A stretch of DNA of 64,000 nt, taken from Bacteroidia bacterium. GTDB taxonomy: Bacteria; Bacteroidota; Bacteroidia; J057; JADKCL01. Below the pieces are notes generated by a model. That model made no database searches. It was not told the DNA's origin and saw only the letters and a program-made list of their open reading frames with translations. Location: the NCBI GenBank assembly GCA_020635905.1, contig JACJYV010000005.1:248001-312000 (forward strand), in the 5' to 3' direction. Positions 22,672 through 30,481 of the stretch are shown here, piece after piece. Position 1 is the stretch's first letter; the number at the start of each line of letters is the position of its first letter. The translations under genes and the position numbers were made by a program.

Positions 22672-23061
22672 TCATAGAAATTCCTGCAGAATGGGTTTCA
22701 GATCAGGACGAAAATACCCTTCACTTTTCAGGATTTTACCGTCCTCACGATAAATGGGCTGGCCGTTTTCATCCAGTTTGGACAGGTTGGAACGGTGAAT
22801 TTCCTCGAAAACTTCCTGCAATTTGTGCTGCATGCCATGGGTGACCACCGTTCCCAATAATACATAAAGCATATCCCCCAGGGCATCGGCCACCCCCAGC
22901 AAATCGCCTATTTTACAGGCTTCCAGATATTCTTCATTTTCCTCAGCCAACAGGCGGTGCCTGAGTTGATACAAATCTGCATCCAGCTGAGCAGTTGGCT
23001 TTTCTGCCCAGGGAATGCGAAACGCCTGGTGAAATTCGAGTACTTTTTGGGCATTTTCCAT
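22672..23061 (-). CDS. MazG-like/HisE-like nucleotide pyrophosphohydrolase
   Basis: A 129-residue all-alpha NTP pyrophosphohydrolase. The metal-binding motif appears as LLAEENEEYLEA (EExxE) followed by DALGDMLYVLLGT (the ExxD-type second half; here Asp-x3-Asp). The C-terminal part, FEEIHRSNLSKLDENGQPI, matches the phage-type and cytosolic MazG-like group and not the histidine-pathway HisE alone. Likely role: clearing non-standard or damaged nucleoside triphosphates. It stands 40 bp upstream of the DUF4442 gene in the same direction. Confidence 0.85.
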   Translation of the reverse strand: MENAQKVLEFHQAFRIPWAEKPTAQLDADLYQLRHRLLAEENEEYLEACKIGDLLGVADALGDMLYVLLGTVVTHGMQHKLQEVFEEIHRSNLSKLDENGQPIYREDGKILKSEGYFRPDLKPILQEFL

Positions 23062-23148
23062 GGCTCAAGTTAAGATTATCCCCCGAATTCCATCTTTGAC
23101 CGGGGTTAAATAAATTTTTGCATATTTGAGCTAAAATCAATTGATCCC

Positions 23149-24453
23149 ATGGAAGAAACCCAGGCTGCACTCACTCCTTTAATCACCAATGATGCCGTGC
23201 TTTTCGGCATCCTGATGGCCATTCTGGCCTTTGTTTTTGTTACTTCAAGCCAGAAACAGGGCCCCTGGGCAACCTTTTATAAATATGTTCCTTCCCTCCT
23301 GCTGTGTTATTTTATTCCCTCCCTGCTGACCAGCGGCCCCCCAATTCTGGAGGGAATCATTGGTTCGCCGGTCAGGCCGCTCATCAACGCAGAGGAATCC
23401 AAATTGTATTTTGTAGCCTCCCGCTACCTTTTGCCTACTTCCCTGGTTTTGCTCACCCTGAGTATTGACCTCAAAGGCATCCTTCGTCTGGGCCCCAAGG
23501 CGATTATCATGTTTTTCACGGGCAGTCTGGGCATTGTCATCGGGGGGCCAATTGCGATCCTGCTTGTTTCCATCGTTTCGCCCGAAACCGTGGGCGGACA
23601 GGGCCCTGAAGCCGTTTGGCGGGGACTTTCCACCATTGCGGGCAGCTGGATCGGGGGCGGAGCCAATCAAACAGCCATGAAAGAGGTTTGGGATGTGAGC
23701 GAAGGTACCTTTTCGGCCATGGTGGCCGTGGATGTGATTGTGGCCAATATCTGGATGGCAGTGCTGTTGCTGGGTGCGGGCCGTTCTGACGACATTGACC
23801 GTGCTTTCAAGGCAGATAATTCAGCCATTACGGCTTTGAAAAAGACTATGTCGGGCTATCAGGACAGCATTGCAAAAATCCCAAACCTGACGGAGATCAT
23901 GACCATTCTGGCAATTGGGTTTGGCATGACCGCCCTGGGACATTTGATTGGAGATATTGTGGCACCCTGGATCGGGGAAAATTACCCGTGGCTGACGGAT
24001 TTCAGCCTTGACAGCCAGTTTTTCTGGATCATTGTGATCACCACCACCGCTGGTTTGGTGCTTTCCTTTACCAAAGCCCGAAATCTGGAAGGAGCCGGCG
24101 CTTCGAGGTTGGGATCGGCCTTTTTGTATGTGCTGGTGGCCACAATCGGAATGAAAATGGACATAACCGCCATCTTCTCCAACTTCGGCCTGTTTGCGGT
24201 GGGAATTATCTGGATGATGGTTCATGCCGGCCTGATGCTGGGGGTGGGTCGTCTGATCAAAGCGCCTTTCTTTTTCATTGCCGTGGGCAGTCAGGCCAAT
24301 GTGGGGGGAGCAGCTTCCGCACCTGTGGTGGCCTCAGCTTTTCATCCGTCGCTGGCGACGGTGGGGGTGCTGCTGGCCGTGCTGGGTTACGCGGTGGGAA
24401 CCTACGGGGCTTATATCTGTGCTATTCTGATGCGGGCAGTTGCGCCAGTGTAG
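23149..24453 (+). CDS. DUF819 family membrane protein
   Basis: A 434-residue protein with about eleven hydrophobic segments. The family signature is GLSTIAGSWIGGGANQTAMK (about residues 164-183) together with WLSDFSLDSQFF-type loops and the C-terminal GSQANVGGAASAPVVASAFH motif, both glycine-rich re-entrant segments of a secondary transporter fold. DUF819 (YjcL) proteins have no settled substrate; structural kinship with the cation/proton and dicarboxylate-type carriers is assumed. It is a single gene, divergent from the MazG-like gene with 87 bp between them. Confidence 0.88.
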   Translation: MEETQAALTPLITNDAVLFGILMAILAFVFVTSSQKQGPWATFYKYVPSLLLCYFIPSLLTSGPPILEGIIGSPVRPLINAEESKLYFVASRYLLPTSLVLLTLSIDLKGILRLGPKAIIMFFTGSLGIVIGGPIAILLVSIVSPETVGGQGPEAVWRGLSTIAGSWIGGGANQTAMKEVWDVSEGTFSAMVAVDVIVANIWMAVLLLGAGRSDDIDRAFKADNSAITALKKTMSGYQDSIAKIPNLTEIMTILAIGFGMTALGHLIGDIVAPWIGENYPWLTDFSLDSQFFWIIVITTTAGLVLSFTKARNLEGAGASRLGSAFLYVLVATIGMKMDITAIFSNFGLFAVGIIWMMVHAGLMLGVGRLIKAPFFFIAVGSQANVGGAASAPVVASAFHPSLATVGVLLAVLGYAVGTYGAYICAILMRAVAPV

Positions 24454-24586
24454 TGGTTGGTGGTTGTTAGTCAGGGATTGGGTTTTGGGTGATAGGTTTT
24501 GGGAATTGGGTGAAAACCTGGGTACTGCAGAACCAGGAAAAAAATTCTCCCCTCATGCCGAAAGCCGCCAACCTATAGTCAGCGGC

Positions 24587-24748
24587 TCAGCTTTTTTTCT
24601 TCGGATTTCTTTTGGCATCCCGCAGGGCGCGATCGAGTAAAAACTCGATCTGCCCGTTGAGACTTCGGAATTCGTCCGCGGCCCATTTTTCGAGCGCTTC
24701 GTACATTTCCTCGTTTACCCGCAGGGTAAACACTTTCTTTTTTGACAT
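24587..24748 (-). CDS. Small ribbon-helix-helix (Arc-like) protein
   Basis: A 53-residue gene, easily missed because of its size. From ATG 24748 it reads MSKKKVFTLRVNEEMYEALE, then KWAADEFRSLNGQIEFLLDR and a basic tail RNPKKKS. The beta strand KVFTLRVN, helix and RSLNGQIEFLLDRAL form the ribbon-helix-helix fold of Arc/MetJ/CopG DNA-binding proteins. It starts 12 bp after the stop of the SPFH gene, so the two form an operon. It could repress its own operon or, less likely, be an antitoxin (no toxin gene is beside it). Confidence 0.85.
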   Translation of the reverse strand: MSKKKVFTLRVNEEMYEALEKWAADEFRSLNGQIEFLLDRALRDAKRNPKKKS

Positions 24749-24760
24749 GACTGCATGTTT

Positions 24761-25636
24761 TTACTGGTGGAGAGTGCCCGCATTCACCACGGGGGTTGCG
24801 TTTTTGTCGCCACACAACACCACCATCAGATTGCTGACCATGGCTGCTTTTTTCTCATCATCCAGGGTTACGATTTCCTTTTTGCTGAGTTCGTCGAGGG
24901 CCATTTCCACCATGGAGACGGCACCTTCCACGATCTTGAACCTGGCGGCTACCACCGCCGTGGCCTGCTGACGCTGGAGCATGGCTCCTGCAATCTCACT
25001 GGCATAAGCCAGGTGGCTGATGCGGGCCTCAATGATGTTGATGCCTGCGATGGCCAGACGGGCGCGAAGTTCCTCTTCCAGCTCGTGGTTGACGTGCTCG
25101 CCCCCGCTGCGCAGGGTGATTTCAGCATCGTGGTCCTCGAAGTTATCGTAGGAATATTTGCCGGCCAGACTGCGGAGGGCGGCCTCGCTTTGCACCACCA
25201 CAAAGTGCTGGTAATCTTCCACTTCGAACGCAGCGCGTGAGGTTTCCTCCACCTTCCAGACCACCACCGCGGCAATTTCAATCGGGTTGCCCAGGTGATC
25301 GTTTACCTTGATCTTTTCGCCGTTGAAGTTGCGGGCCCGCAGGGAGATTTTTTGCTTTTTGTAAAAGGGATTTGCCCAGTAAAAGCCTTCCTTTTTGACC
25401 GTACCCACATATTTTCCAAACAGCACCAGCACCTTGGATTCATTGGGATTCACAATCAGAAATCCCATGATGGTGATGATAAACATGAACAGCAGAGCCA
25501 TGGCGGGCAGCACCAGGATGCCCTGGTCGAGGGAGCCCGAAAGGATGAGCATGGTTATGGCTGTACCCAACATCAGCAGCACAAGAACCAACATGGGAAA
25601 GCCGGAAGCGGGTTTAGTAAATTTCTCCTGAATCAT
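24761..25636 (-). CDS. SPFH/Band 7 domain membrane protein
   Basis: A 291-residue membrane protein. Two helices (about residues 14-35 and 42-63) anchor the SPFH domain, seen as GFLIVNPNESKVLVLFGKYV, GFYWANPF, NDHLGNPIEIAAVVVWKVEE and HELEEELRARLAIAGINIIE, and a coiled C-terminal part rich in Ala and Glu (AGAMLQRQQATAVVAARFKI). SPFH proteins form oligomeric membrane microdomains and often guard proteases such as FtsH. Here the partner is the ribbon-helix-helix gene 12 bp downstream. Confidence 0.9.
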   Translation of the reverse strand: MIQEKFTKPASGFPMLVLVLLMLGTAITMLILSGSLDQGILVLPAMALLFMFIITIMGFLIVNPNESKVLVLFGKYVGTVKKEGFYWANPFYKKQKISLRARNFNGEKIKVNDHLGNPIEIAAVVVWKVEETSRAAFEVEDYQHFVVVQSEAALRSLAGKYSYDNFEDHDAEITLRSGGEHVNHELEEELRARLAIAGINIIEARISHLAYASEIAGAMLQRQQATAVVAARFKIVEGAVSMVEMALDELSKKEIVTLDDEKKAAMVSNLMVVLCGDKNATPVVNAGTLHQ

Positions 25637-25940
25637 ATTTTTAGTGTTTAAAATGATATCAATTTGATATCACATTGCATACAAATTTACGGGAGATTTT
25701 GGGAAAAGTTGCAGGGAATTTCAGGAATCAAATGGGGGATTATTTTCCAGAGAAAAACCCAATTCCAGGGAAAGAAAAAGGATTATTCACTTCCTCAAAA
25801 TCAGAAATCGGCGGATTTATCTGGACTTTTTTATCCTAATCAGATCATTCAACCCTAAACAACCTGAATTCCCCTTCACCCGAAATGCTTGTCCAACCAG
25901 CGTATTTTTTCCTATTTTTACCAAAATCTAATCTTTTCGG
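25637..25940. other. Intergenic region between SPFH and M43 protease genes
   Basis: AT-rich region between divergent genes. ATATCAATTTGATAT at about 25657-25671 is a nearly perfect 15-bp palindrome 20 bp upstream of the SPFH start, a good candidate operator for the small ribbon-helix-helix protein encoded in that operon. Ahead of the protease gene, a TTG followed about 21 bp later by TATTTTTA (near 25912) resembles a Bacteroidota promoter. No gene is seen. Confidence 0.5.
25657..25671. promoter_or_regulatory. Palindromic operator candidate upstream of SPFH-RHH operon
   Basis: ATATCAATTTGATAT is an inverted repeat (ATATCAA / TTGATAT around one T), followed immediately by CACATTGCAT. It lies just upstream of the SPFH start on the minus strand. 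The short symmetrical sequence suits a ribbon-helix-helix dimer pair; that the operon's own RHH protein binds it is inference. Confidence 0.5.
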
Positions 25941-27194
25941 ATGAAAAAATTCTTCTCAATTCTCATGCTGGCAGGCCTTTTTTGCCTGAATTTACAAGCC
26001 CAGGAGCCCTGCCAGACCATGCCACTTTTGCATAAACATATTCAGGAAAATCCAATGGTAAAACAGGCCATGGAGCGGGCTGAAAATGAAAATTATGAAT
26101 GGCGAAAAAGCGGTGCCCACCATCCCGATCGGGTGGTTTACACCATTCCCACCGTGGTGCACGTGCTTTATACAAATGCCACGGAAAATATCTCCAACGC
26201 CCAGATTATGTCTCAGTTGGAGATTCTGAATCAGGATTATCGCCGTATGAACCCCGACACGGGCAATACCCGGTCCATTTTCTCTGGCCTGGCCGCAGAT
26301 GTGGGCATTGAATTTTGCCTGGCCACCACCGATCCCGACGGAAATCCCACCACGGGCATCACCCGTACCCCCGGAAATCCCGGTCTTCTGGGATTCTACG
26401 ACCCTTTTACCGACAATGCCAAAAGCAATTCCCTGGGCGGAAAAGATCCCTGGCCCTCAGATAAGTACCTCAATATCTGGGTGTGCCCCCTCTTTCCCGT
26501 CGTACTGGGCTACGCCCAGTTTCCCTGGGATGACCCGGTTACCGACGGTGTCGTGATCGGATATACGGCCTTTGGCACCATGGGTACGGTCACTGCGCCT
26601 TATGACGGCGGCCGCACCACGGTCCACGAAGTGGGTCACTGGCTCGGTCTGCGCCACATCTGGGGCGACGGCGATTGCACAGCCACGGACTCGGTCATTG
26701 ACACTCCCAATGCAGATGCAGCCAGCAACGGAGATTGTGACACCAGCAAAAATACCTGTGTGGATACCCTCCTCAACGACGCACCCGACATGGTGGAAAA
26801 TTACATGGATTACTCCCAGGACAACTGCATGAACATGTTTACCCAGGGTCAAAAGGACCGCATGCTGTTTTACCTCAACACCTGGCGGGCCAGCCTGCTT
26901 ACTTCTGAAGGCTGTTCCCTTCTGCCCACTTCCCATTATGAGACTTTAGCGGAAAAAATTCTCCTTTATCCCAATCCAGCTTTGGAAAATGTACATATCT
27001 CAATTCCGCGGGAACTGGGGGCACCCCACCAAATCAGGGTCTTTGACGTCCAGGGAAAGGAAGTAAATATGGCTCTGAAAGGGCAAAACGAGCTGGTGCT
27101 TGAACGGGGGGATCATCCTGCGGGCATCTACTTTGTGCAAATTCATACCGCCCGCGGCAGCATCACCCGCAAAGTTTTATTCTCAGGAAAATAG
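25941..27194 (+). CDS. M43 (cytophagalysin-like) zinc metalloprotease with T9SS domain
   Basis: A 417-residue secreted protease. Signal peptide residues 1-20; a propeptide-like segment to about 60; then the pappalysin/M43 catalytic domain with VVHVLYTN, KYLNIWVCPL, the zinc site HEVGHWLGLRH (His229, Glu230, His233, His239) and a Met-turn region VENYMDYSQDNCMNMFTQGQ. Cys pairs CTATDSV/CDTSKNTC are typical of the family. The last 75 residues (ILLYPNPALENVHISIP ... GIYFVQIHTARGSITRKVLF) are a T9SS sorting domain. It is an extracellular or surface-bound gelatinase-like enzyme. The thioesterase gene starts 1 bp after its stop. Confidence 0.94.
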   Translation: MKKFFSILMLAGLFCLNLQAQEPCQTMPLLHKHIQENPMVKQAMERAENENYEWRKSGAHHPDRVVYTIPTVVHVLYTNATENISNAQIMSQLEILNQDYRRMNPDTGNTRSIFSGLAADVGIEFCLATTDPDGNPTTGITRTPGNPGLLGFYDPFTDNAKSNSLGGKDPWPSDKYLNIWVCPLFPVVLGYAQFPWDDPVTDGVVIGYTAFGTMGTVTAPYDGGRTTVHEVGHWLGLRHIWGDGDCTATDSVIDTPNADAASNGDCDTSKNTCVDTLLNDAPDMVENYMDYSQDNCMNMFTQGQKDRMLFYLNTWRASLLTSEGCSLLPTSHYETLAEKILLYPNPALENVHISIPRELGAPHQIRVFDVQGKEVNMALKGQNELVLERGDHPAGIYFVQIHTARGSITRKVLFSGK

Positions 27195-27195
27195 C

Positions 27196-27654
27196 ATGAT
27201 CCTTACCCCTGAAGATTTCCGTTTCAGCTACAGCATCCCCATGCGCTGGTCCGACATTGACGAATTTCGCCACGTAAATAATGCCCGCTACCTGACTTAT
27301 TTTGAAGAATGCCGTTTTCGCTATTTCGTCGAATCCTGCCAGTGGGAATGGAAAAATCACGGTCTGATCCTGGCACATATTTCCATTGATTACCTCAAAC
27401 CTCTGCTGTTTATGCAAAATCCTGTGGGCTACGTGGCCTGCACAGAAATGGGTAATAAGAGTTTTCGCCTGGATTTTTTGATTTGCAATGAACAAGCGGG
27501 GCAAAAAACGCCCGTTTCCCGCGGTCATGCCATCATGGTGGGCATCGATTATGAAACCCAGGAAACGGTGCCCATTCTGGAGAAGTATAAAACCAGAATG
27601 GCAGAGTATGACGTCAAAGCTTTGGCTGCTGTAGCCCGGCGGGCCAGGGTATGA
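27196..27654 (+). CDS. Acyl-CoA thioesterase, 4HBT hotdog family
   Basis: Taken from the ATG at 27196 (152 residues). The 4-hydroxybenzoyl-CoA thioesterase-like fold is plain: RWSDIDEFRHVNNARYLTYF contains the catalytic-site pattern (Asp then HVNN) and the central helix EECRFRYFVE. It cleaves acyl-CoA thioesters; chain specificity is unknown. Its start lies beside the protease stop and its end overlaps the next gene by 4 bp (ATGA), so it is translationally coupled to the 344-residue protein. Confidence 0.9.
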   Translation: MILTPEDFRFSYSIPMRWSDIDEFRHVNNARYLTYFEECRFRYFVESCQWEWKNHGLILAHISIDYLKPLLFMQNPVGYVACTEMGNKSFRLDFLICNEQAGQKTPVSRGHAIMVGIDYETQETVPILEKYKTRMAEYDVKALAAVARRARV

Positions 27655-28685
27655 AACAGGTTTCCCACGGGCTGCTCTGGAATGGATTTCGTTACGCCTG
27701 GAAGGCAAATCCACACCGTTTGTCCATCCTGGGGAGTCGTTTTGAGGAATATTTGTTTGAAAAAGAGGAATTGAAAGTCTGGCACAGGTTTCGTTCCAAA
27801 ATTGGCAACTGGCCCCAGGATCAACTGACCTACACCGTGCCTTACACCTTTTTGCAGGCCGAAAAAGTCTGGTTGGGAACTGCCAAAACCCGCTTTCAAA
27901 TCCGGGCATTTTATAACGAGCGGGGCGAAATTTCCTTCAGTGCAGTTATTCCCTATGCATCCATCCTGGGAAGCCTGCCTTTCACCCAACTCAAAGACCC
28001 CCAGGCTGCACATTGGATGGCTTTTCTGAATGGCTTCCACATCTTCCCGGCCAATAATCCTTCGGGATGGCATTTCAAGGAACTGGCTTTACAAATTGGG
28101 GCCCCTGTGTCCGGGAAAAAGGAGATCTCCGTACCCATTACTGCTTCCGTCTGGCCCGCCAAAAACCCCGAGTTGGTAGCCCATGGCAACGAAAACTGGC
28201 TGGGAAGACCTGAATGTATGTATAATTTGGTGATGGACATTTTCCTGGTGATGGACCCTAAAGGAGTCGCATTGCAGGTGCCATTTCGCAAGGAAAAAAT
28301 ATTGCAAAAGACGGGTTTGGGCGAATTGGAGGAACCCTTTTCGTTTGAAAACCCCGTGAAAAGCACTTTTTTTGCGGCCAACCGCGGATTTTCTATCAGA
28401 GCCACGGAGGCGAAGGCACCCGGCTATTACATTCGGGGAATGGGAATGGAAGCGCGGCGATTTCATGAAGATCCTGAGGTGGGCAAATACATTTCCAGCG
28501 GACATCTTTCTTTTTCCAACGCAGGAAAATGGCCTTTGCCCTGGGAAATGGAACTGGCTTTGGAACAAAGTCTGGTCACCATGCCAGCGGATTTGCTGAC
28601 TCTCACCGAAGGTGAGATCACGGGCGAGCCGGGCAAAGGAGTGCAGGTCCACGAGCAGGTCATTCGCTGTAAATTGAACGGATAA
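27651..28685 (+). CDS. Hypothetical protein coupled to a thioesterase
   Basis: A 344-residue protein that I do not recognise. No signal peptide or membrane segment is seen. It is rich in aromatic residues and beta-like stretches, with SILGSLPFTQLKDPQAAHW, PVSGKKEISVPITASVW and YYIRGMGMEARRFHED as possible landmarks. It shares an ATGA overlap with the thioesterase gene, and a small NTF2-like secreted protein follows 15 bp later, so it may act on the same lipid or acyl substrate. Confidence 0.6.
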   Translation: MKQVSHGLLWNGFRYAWKANPHRLSILGSRFEEYLFEKEELKVWHRFRSKIGNWPQDQLTYTVPYTFLQAEKVWLGTAKTRFQIRAFYNERGEISFSAVIPYASILGSLPFTQLKDPQAAHWMAFLNGFHIFPANNPSGWHFKELALQIGAPVSGKKEISVPITASVWPAKNPELVAHGNENWLGRPECMYNLVMDIFLVMDPKGVALQVPFRKEKILQKTGLGELEEPFSFENPVKSTFFAANRGFSIRATEAKAPGYYIRGMGMEARRFHEDPEVGKYISSGHLSFSNAGKWPLPWEMELALEQSLVTMPADLLTLTEGEITGEPGKGVQVHEQVIRCKLNG

Positions 28686-28700
28686 TTCCTATATTTCCCT

Positions 28701-29144
28701 ATGAATAAAGCCATTTTCACCCTCCTGATCCTGATTTCCCTGAGCTCATTCACCCGCGGGCAAAGTCCTTCAGCCAAAGTCCGTGAAACCATTTTGACCA
28801 CCATGCAAACCCAGACCAAAGCCTGGAATGCAGGCGATCTGGACGGATTTATGAACGGTTACTGGGAAAACGATTCCCTGAAATTCATTGGCAAGTCGGG
28901 AATCACTTATGGCTGGCAGGCTACTTTGGATCGTTATAAGAAAGGCTATCCGGACAAAGCCACCATGGGTCAATTGACCTTTTCAGGGATCAAAATGGAA
29001 AAACTGAGCGGCAAAGCCGTCTTTGTGACCGGCCAATGGCACCTGGCCCGCGAGGGCGACAAGGAAGATGTGGGGGGATGGTATTCCCTGCTTTGGAAGA
29101 AAATCAAAGGAAAATGGGTGATCGTGGCTGATCATTCCAGCTGA
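28701..29144 (+). CDS. Secreted DUF4440/SnoaL-like (NTF2 fold) protein
   Basis: A 147-residue protein with a signal peptide (residues 1-20) and an NTF2-like fold: TKAWNAGDLDGFMNGYWEND is the family's opening helix, followed by TYGWQATLDRYKKGYPD and a C-terminal sheet (GWYSLLWKKIKGKWVIVADH). DUF4440 proteins are common in Bacteroidota, where they are periplasmic and mostly of unknown role. It ends the rightward cluster and is convergent with the glycosyltransferase gene, with 2 bp between stops. Confidence 0.85.
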   Translation: MNKAIFTLLILISLSSFTRGQSPSAKVRETILTTMQTQTKAWNAGDLDGFMNGYWENDSLKFIGKSGITYGWQATLDRYKKGYPDKATMGQLTFSGIKMEKLSGKAVFVTGQWHLAREGDKEDVGGWYSLLWKKIKGKWVIVADHSS

Positions 29145-29146
29145 GG

Positions 29147-30253
29147 TCAAAGTACGCTTTCAATGACCTGCCAGAGCTTTTGCAGGTGCAAATCAAGGGT
29201 AAAATTTTGTTGAATATGTTGATGGGCCGCCGCGCCAATGCTGGCTGCCAGGTTTGGATCCCGGGCCAGTTTCAGCATGGAATAGGCCATGGATTGCAGA
29301 TCGTTTTCCGGTCCCAGAAAACCCGTTTTGCCTTCCACCACCACATCCACAATCCCGCCGTGACGGGTCGAAACCACGGGCAATCCGGCCAGACCTGCCT
29401 CCTGAATGGAAACGGGAGTTCCTTCCAGATCATTTTCAGAAGTGGTTATAGAATGCTGCACAAAGGCGCGGGCTTTCAGCATTTGCTGCGCAATTTCTTC
29501 ATGGCGCAAAACGCCCCGAAAATCCACCTGCGTTTGGATTTTCAGTTCATTTGCCAATAAATTACAGGCCTCCTCCAGGTGTCCGCTGCCACAAAAGGTG
29601 AGCCTTGCCTCGGGAATTTCAGCCACAACCCTGGCAAAAGCCCGGATTGTCATTTGCGGACATTTGGTCTCTGCAAAACGTCCAACCGCCAGAAAATGGG
29701 GGGGATTCTGCCCGGGATCAGCCTGGGTAAACAGCTTTTCATCGGGCCCGCAGGGCGTGTAATGCACCTTGGCGGGATCGGCGCCAAGATCAATCAGGTG
29801 GCTTTGCATGTGCCGTGAAACGGCAATAATAGCCGCCGCCTGGCGGAAAAGTTCGGGATAGCGGCCGCCGTAGGCGGCCAGCATGTCGTTGCGATAGGCA
29901 TCGTATCCGTGAAAATGCACGATCAGGGGCAGACCCATTTCCCGACAAATCTCCATCATCTCTACTCCTGAAGGACCGTATTCGGCCAAAACTGCACTGA
30001 TTTGATGCTTTTTGATATAATTCTTCACCCTCTCCTTCTCTGAAATTCGGACATTTGGCCAACCGAAAATTCCTCCAGACCGAAACCTGCCATCCAGAGA
30101 AACCGGGATCCCCTCCCACCCTTCGCTTACTTCCGTTGGAAAATATCCGCCTGTAAAATAATGAACCCGCACAGGAAGCCTTTTCACATGGTTGTGAATG
30201 AAAGTTTCTGAGTATTTGTTCCGGTTGATGGAAATCAGGGCCAGGGAGATCAT
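29147..30253 (-). CDS. Glycosyltransferase family 4-like protein
   Basis: A 368-residue GT-B glycosyltransferase. The N-terminal Rossmann half (residues 1-165) has the VHFHGYDAYR loop; the C-terminal half holds FLAVGRFAETKCPQMTIRAF, VDFRGVLRHEEI and the sugar-nucleotide-binding GTPVSIQEAGLAGLPVVSTR (an E-x7-E type motif) followed by GGIVDVVVEGKTGFL. It transfers a sugar from an NDP-sugar, probably in capsule, glycolipid or S-layer synthesis. It is alone here, with no sugar cluster around it. Confidence 0.9.
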   Translation of the reverse strand: MISLALISINRNKYSETFIHNHVKRLPVRVHYFTGGYFPTEVSEGWEGIPVSLDGRFRSGGIFGWPNVRISEKERVKNYIKKHQISAVLAEYGPSGVEMMEICREMGLPLIVHFHGYDAYRNDMLAAYGGRYPELFRQAAAIIAVSRHMQSHLIDLGADPAKVHYTPCGPDEKLFTQADPGQNPPHFLAVGRFAETKCPQMTIRAFARVVAEIPEARLTFCGSGHLEEACNLLANELKIQTQVDFRGVLRHEEIAQQMLKARAFVQHSITTSENDLEGTPVSIQEAGLAGLPVVSTRHGGIVDVVVEGKTGFLGPENDLQSMAYSMLKLARDPNLAASIGAAAHQHIQQNFTLDLHLQKLWQVIESVL

Positions 30254-30481
30254 GAATGAAACTTAGAAAATTTTAGGCAATGATCTATGAAATCCTGCCC
30301 AAATAAGGTCCGCGGCCTCCACAAGGGTTCTTACAAAGATTGTAACGTTGGATTTGTCGCCTAATTTTATCATTTTTAGCGTGGGAAAAATGACGATTAT
30401 TGAAAAGCCCATCTCCTTTGGTCGGGTAAAGCAGGGGATTTCCAGCAACATAGTTTAAACCATGTCTAATAACGGATCAGT

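Noticed and set aside
24579..24815. 78-residue basic reading frame on the minus strand
   Set aside because: It overlaps the 53-residue ribbon-helix-helix gene in another frame and runs into the SPFH gene; the RHH reading has a recognisable fold.
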